DNA of 6,568 bases from JAABSQ01 sp041642315 (lineage in GTDB: Bacteria > Desulfobacterota > Desulfobacteria > Desulfobacterales > Desulfococcaceae): NCBI GenBank assembly GCA_041642315.1, contig JBEPWQ010000219.1, positions 1-6,568 of the forward strand, in the 5' to 3' direction. The notes below the pieces were generated by a model. That model was not told where the DNA came from, did no database searches, and saw nothing but the letters and a program-made list of their open reading frames with translations. Shown piece by piece: positions 6,173 to 6,568 of the stretch. Position 1 is the stretch's first letter. Each line of letters starts with the position of its first letter. Both the position numbers and the translations under genes were made by a program.

Positions 6173-6568
6173 TTACCACTGCATGTCGCATTCGGTGTGA
6201 TACGCGTCCGCATGGTCTTCAAAGGCGGTCCCGATGATTTTGGTGGTCAACACCCCGTCCGAATTCTTGATGACTTCCCGAATATGAAAATCCTGAACCG
6301 GAAAGTGATTGTGATTGAATTTGAAATCGCCCCGCACCGATTCAAAATCGGCTTTTCGAAAGGCGGTTCGAAGACGATCCTTGTCGGACAGATCTCCGCC
6401 GACCGCAGTTACCGCGCTGTCGATGAGCAGGGCCGCATCATATCCCTGGGCTGCGAACAGAGACGGCAGGCGGCCGTATTCTTCTTGAAAATCGGCCGTG
6501 AACTTCCGGTTGACCGGGGTATTCAGGTCGGGACCCCAGAAGCTGGAATTCAAAAGACCCAGCGCCGC
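6173..6568 (-). CDS. Periplasmic substrate-binding protein of a Liv-type ABC importer (C-terminal 131 residues; start outside the window)
   Basis: This is the extracytoplasmic receptor that would deliver the substrate to the downstream permeases. The open frame continues to the right edge with no stop, so the gene is cut by the window; a TTG at 6553 is not a real start. The visible part matches the C-terminal lobe of the Liv-binding-protein family (periplasmic-binding-protein type 1 fold). It has GPDLNTPVN and FQEEYGRLPSLFAAQGYDAA, then LIDSAV, and near the end SVRGDFKFNHNHFPVQDF. From general knowledge, SVRG-x-F with NHFP-(I/V)-Q-(D/N)-F and a Cys close to the C-terminus occur in Liv-binding-protein relatives linked to aromatic or organic acid use, more than in classical Leu/Ile/Val-binding proteins. 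That makes the ligand uncertain. It is the first visible gene of the transporter operon. Confidence 0.88.
   Translation of the reverse strand, partial: AALGLLNSSFWGPDLNTPVNRKFTADFQEEYGRLPSLFAAQGYDAALLIDSAVTAVGGDLSDKDRLRTAFRKADFESVRGDFKFNHNHFPVQDFHIREVIKNSDGVLTTKIIGTAFEDHADAYHTECDMQW

Overview
The window is a dense, one-directional block: every convincing gene lies on the minus strand, so transcription runs from high to low coordinates. Two functional groups are visible, separated by one non-coding gap of about 108 bases (1785-1892). The sequence is GC-rich. The pairing of an anaerobic-type corrin methyltransferase with a Liv-type uptake operon suggests an anaerobic or facultatively anaerobic proteobacterium. 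A sulfate reducer of the Desulfobacterota would fit, but this is inference from gene content; no taxonomic marker is present.

Region A (6568 down to 1893) is a branched-chain-amino-acid (HAAT/Liv) type ABC importer with an enzyme at its end. The order is the C-terminal part of a periplasmic substrate-binding protein, the LivH-type permease, the LivM-type permease, the LivG-type ATPase, the LivF-type ATPase, and an amidohydrolase-2 (PF04909) metal-dependent enzyme. The spacings are +33, +4, -4, +9 and -4 bases, as expected for one polycistronic mRNA with translational coupling. The start of the amidohydrolase overlaps the stop of livF as ATGA, so enzyme and transporter are probably made together. 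The binding protein ending and the LivF H-loop variant (Asp-Lys-Asn) look more like the Liv relatives found with aromatic or organic acid catabolism than like classical leucine transporters, so the real substrate is open.

Region B (1784 down to 1) looks like a corrinoid/cobalt operon. It holds a 144-residue cysteine-containing protein built from two gapless tandem copies of a 56-residue helix-turn-helix-like unit, then a cobalt-precorrin-4 C11-methyltransferase (CbiF/CobM) one base downstream, then the first 176 codons of a FecCD/BtuC-type permease. A perfect 15-base palindrome (1839-1853) lies in the gap upstream of the tandem-repeat gene.

The most interesting element is the tandem-repeat protein. 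It is the first gene of the corrin group, is translationally coupled to cbiF, has DNA-binding-like helices and conserved cysteines, and sits just downstream of a palindromic candidate operator. A metal- or corrinoid-responsive regulator is a testable hypothesis, not a conclusion. No tRNA, rRNA, CRISPR, insertion sequence or recognisable riboswitch was seen.
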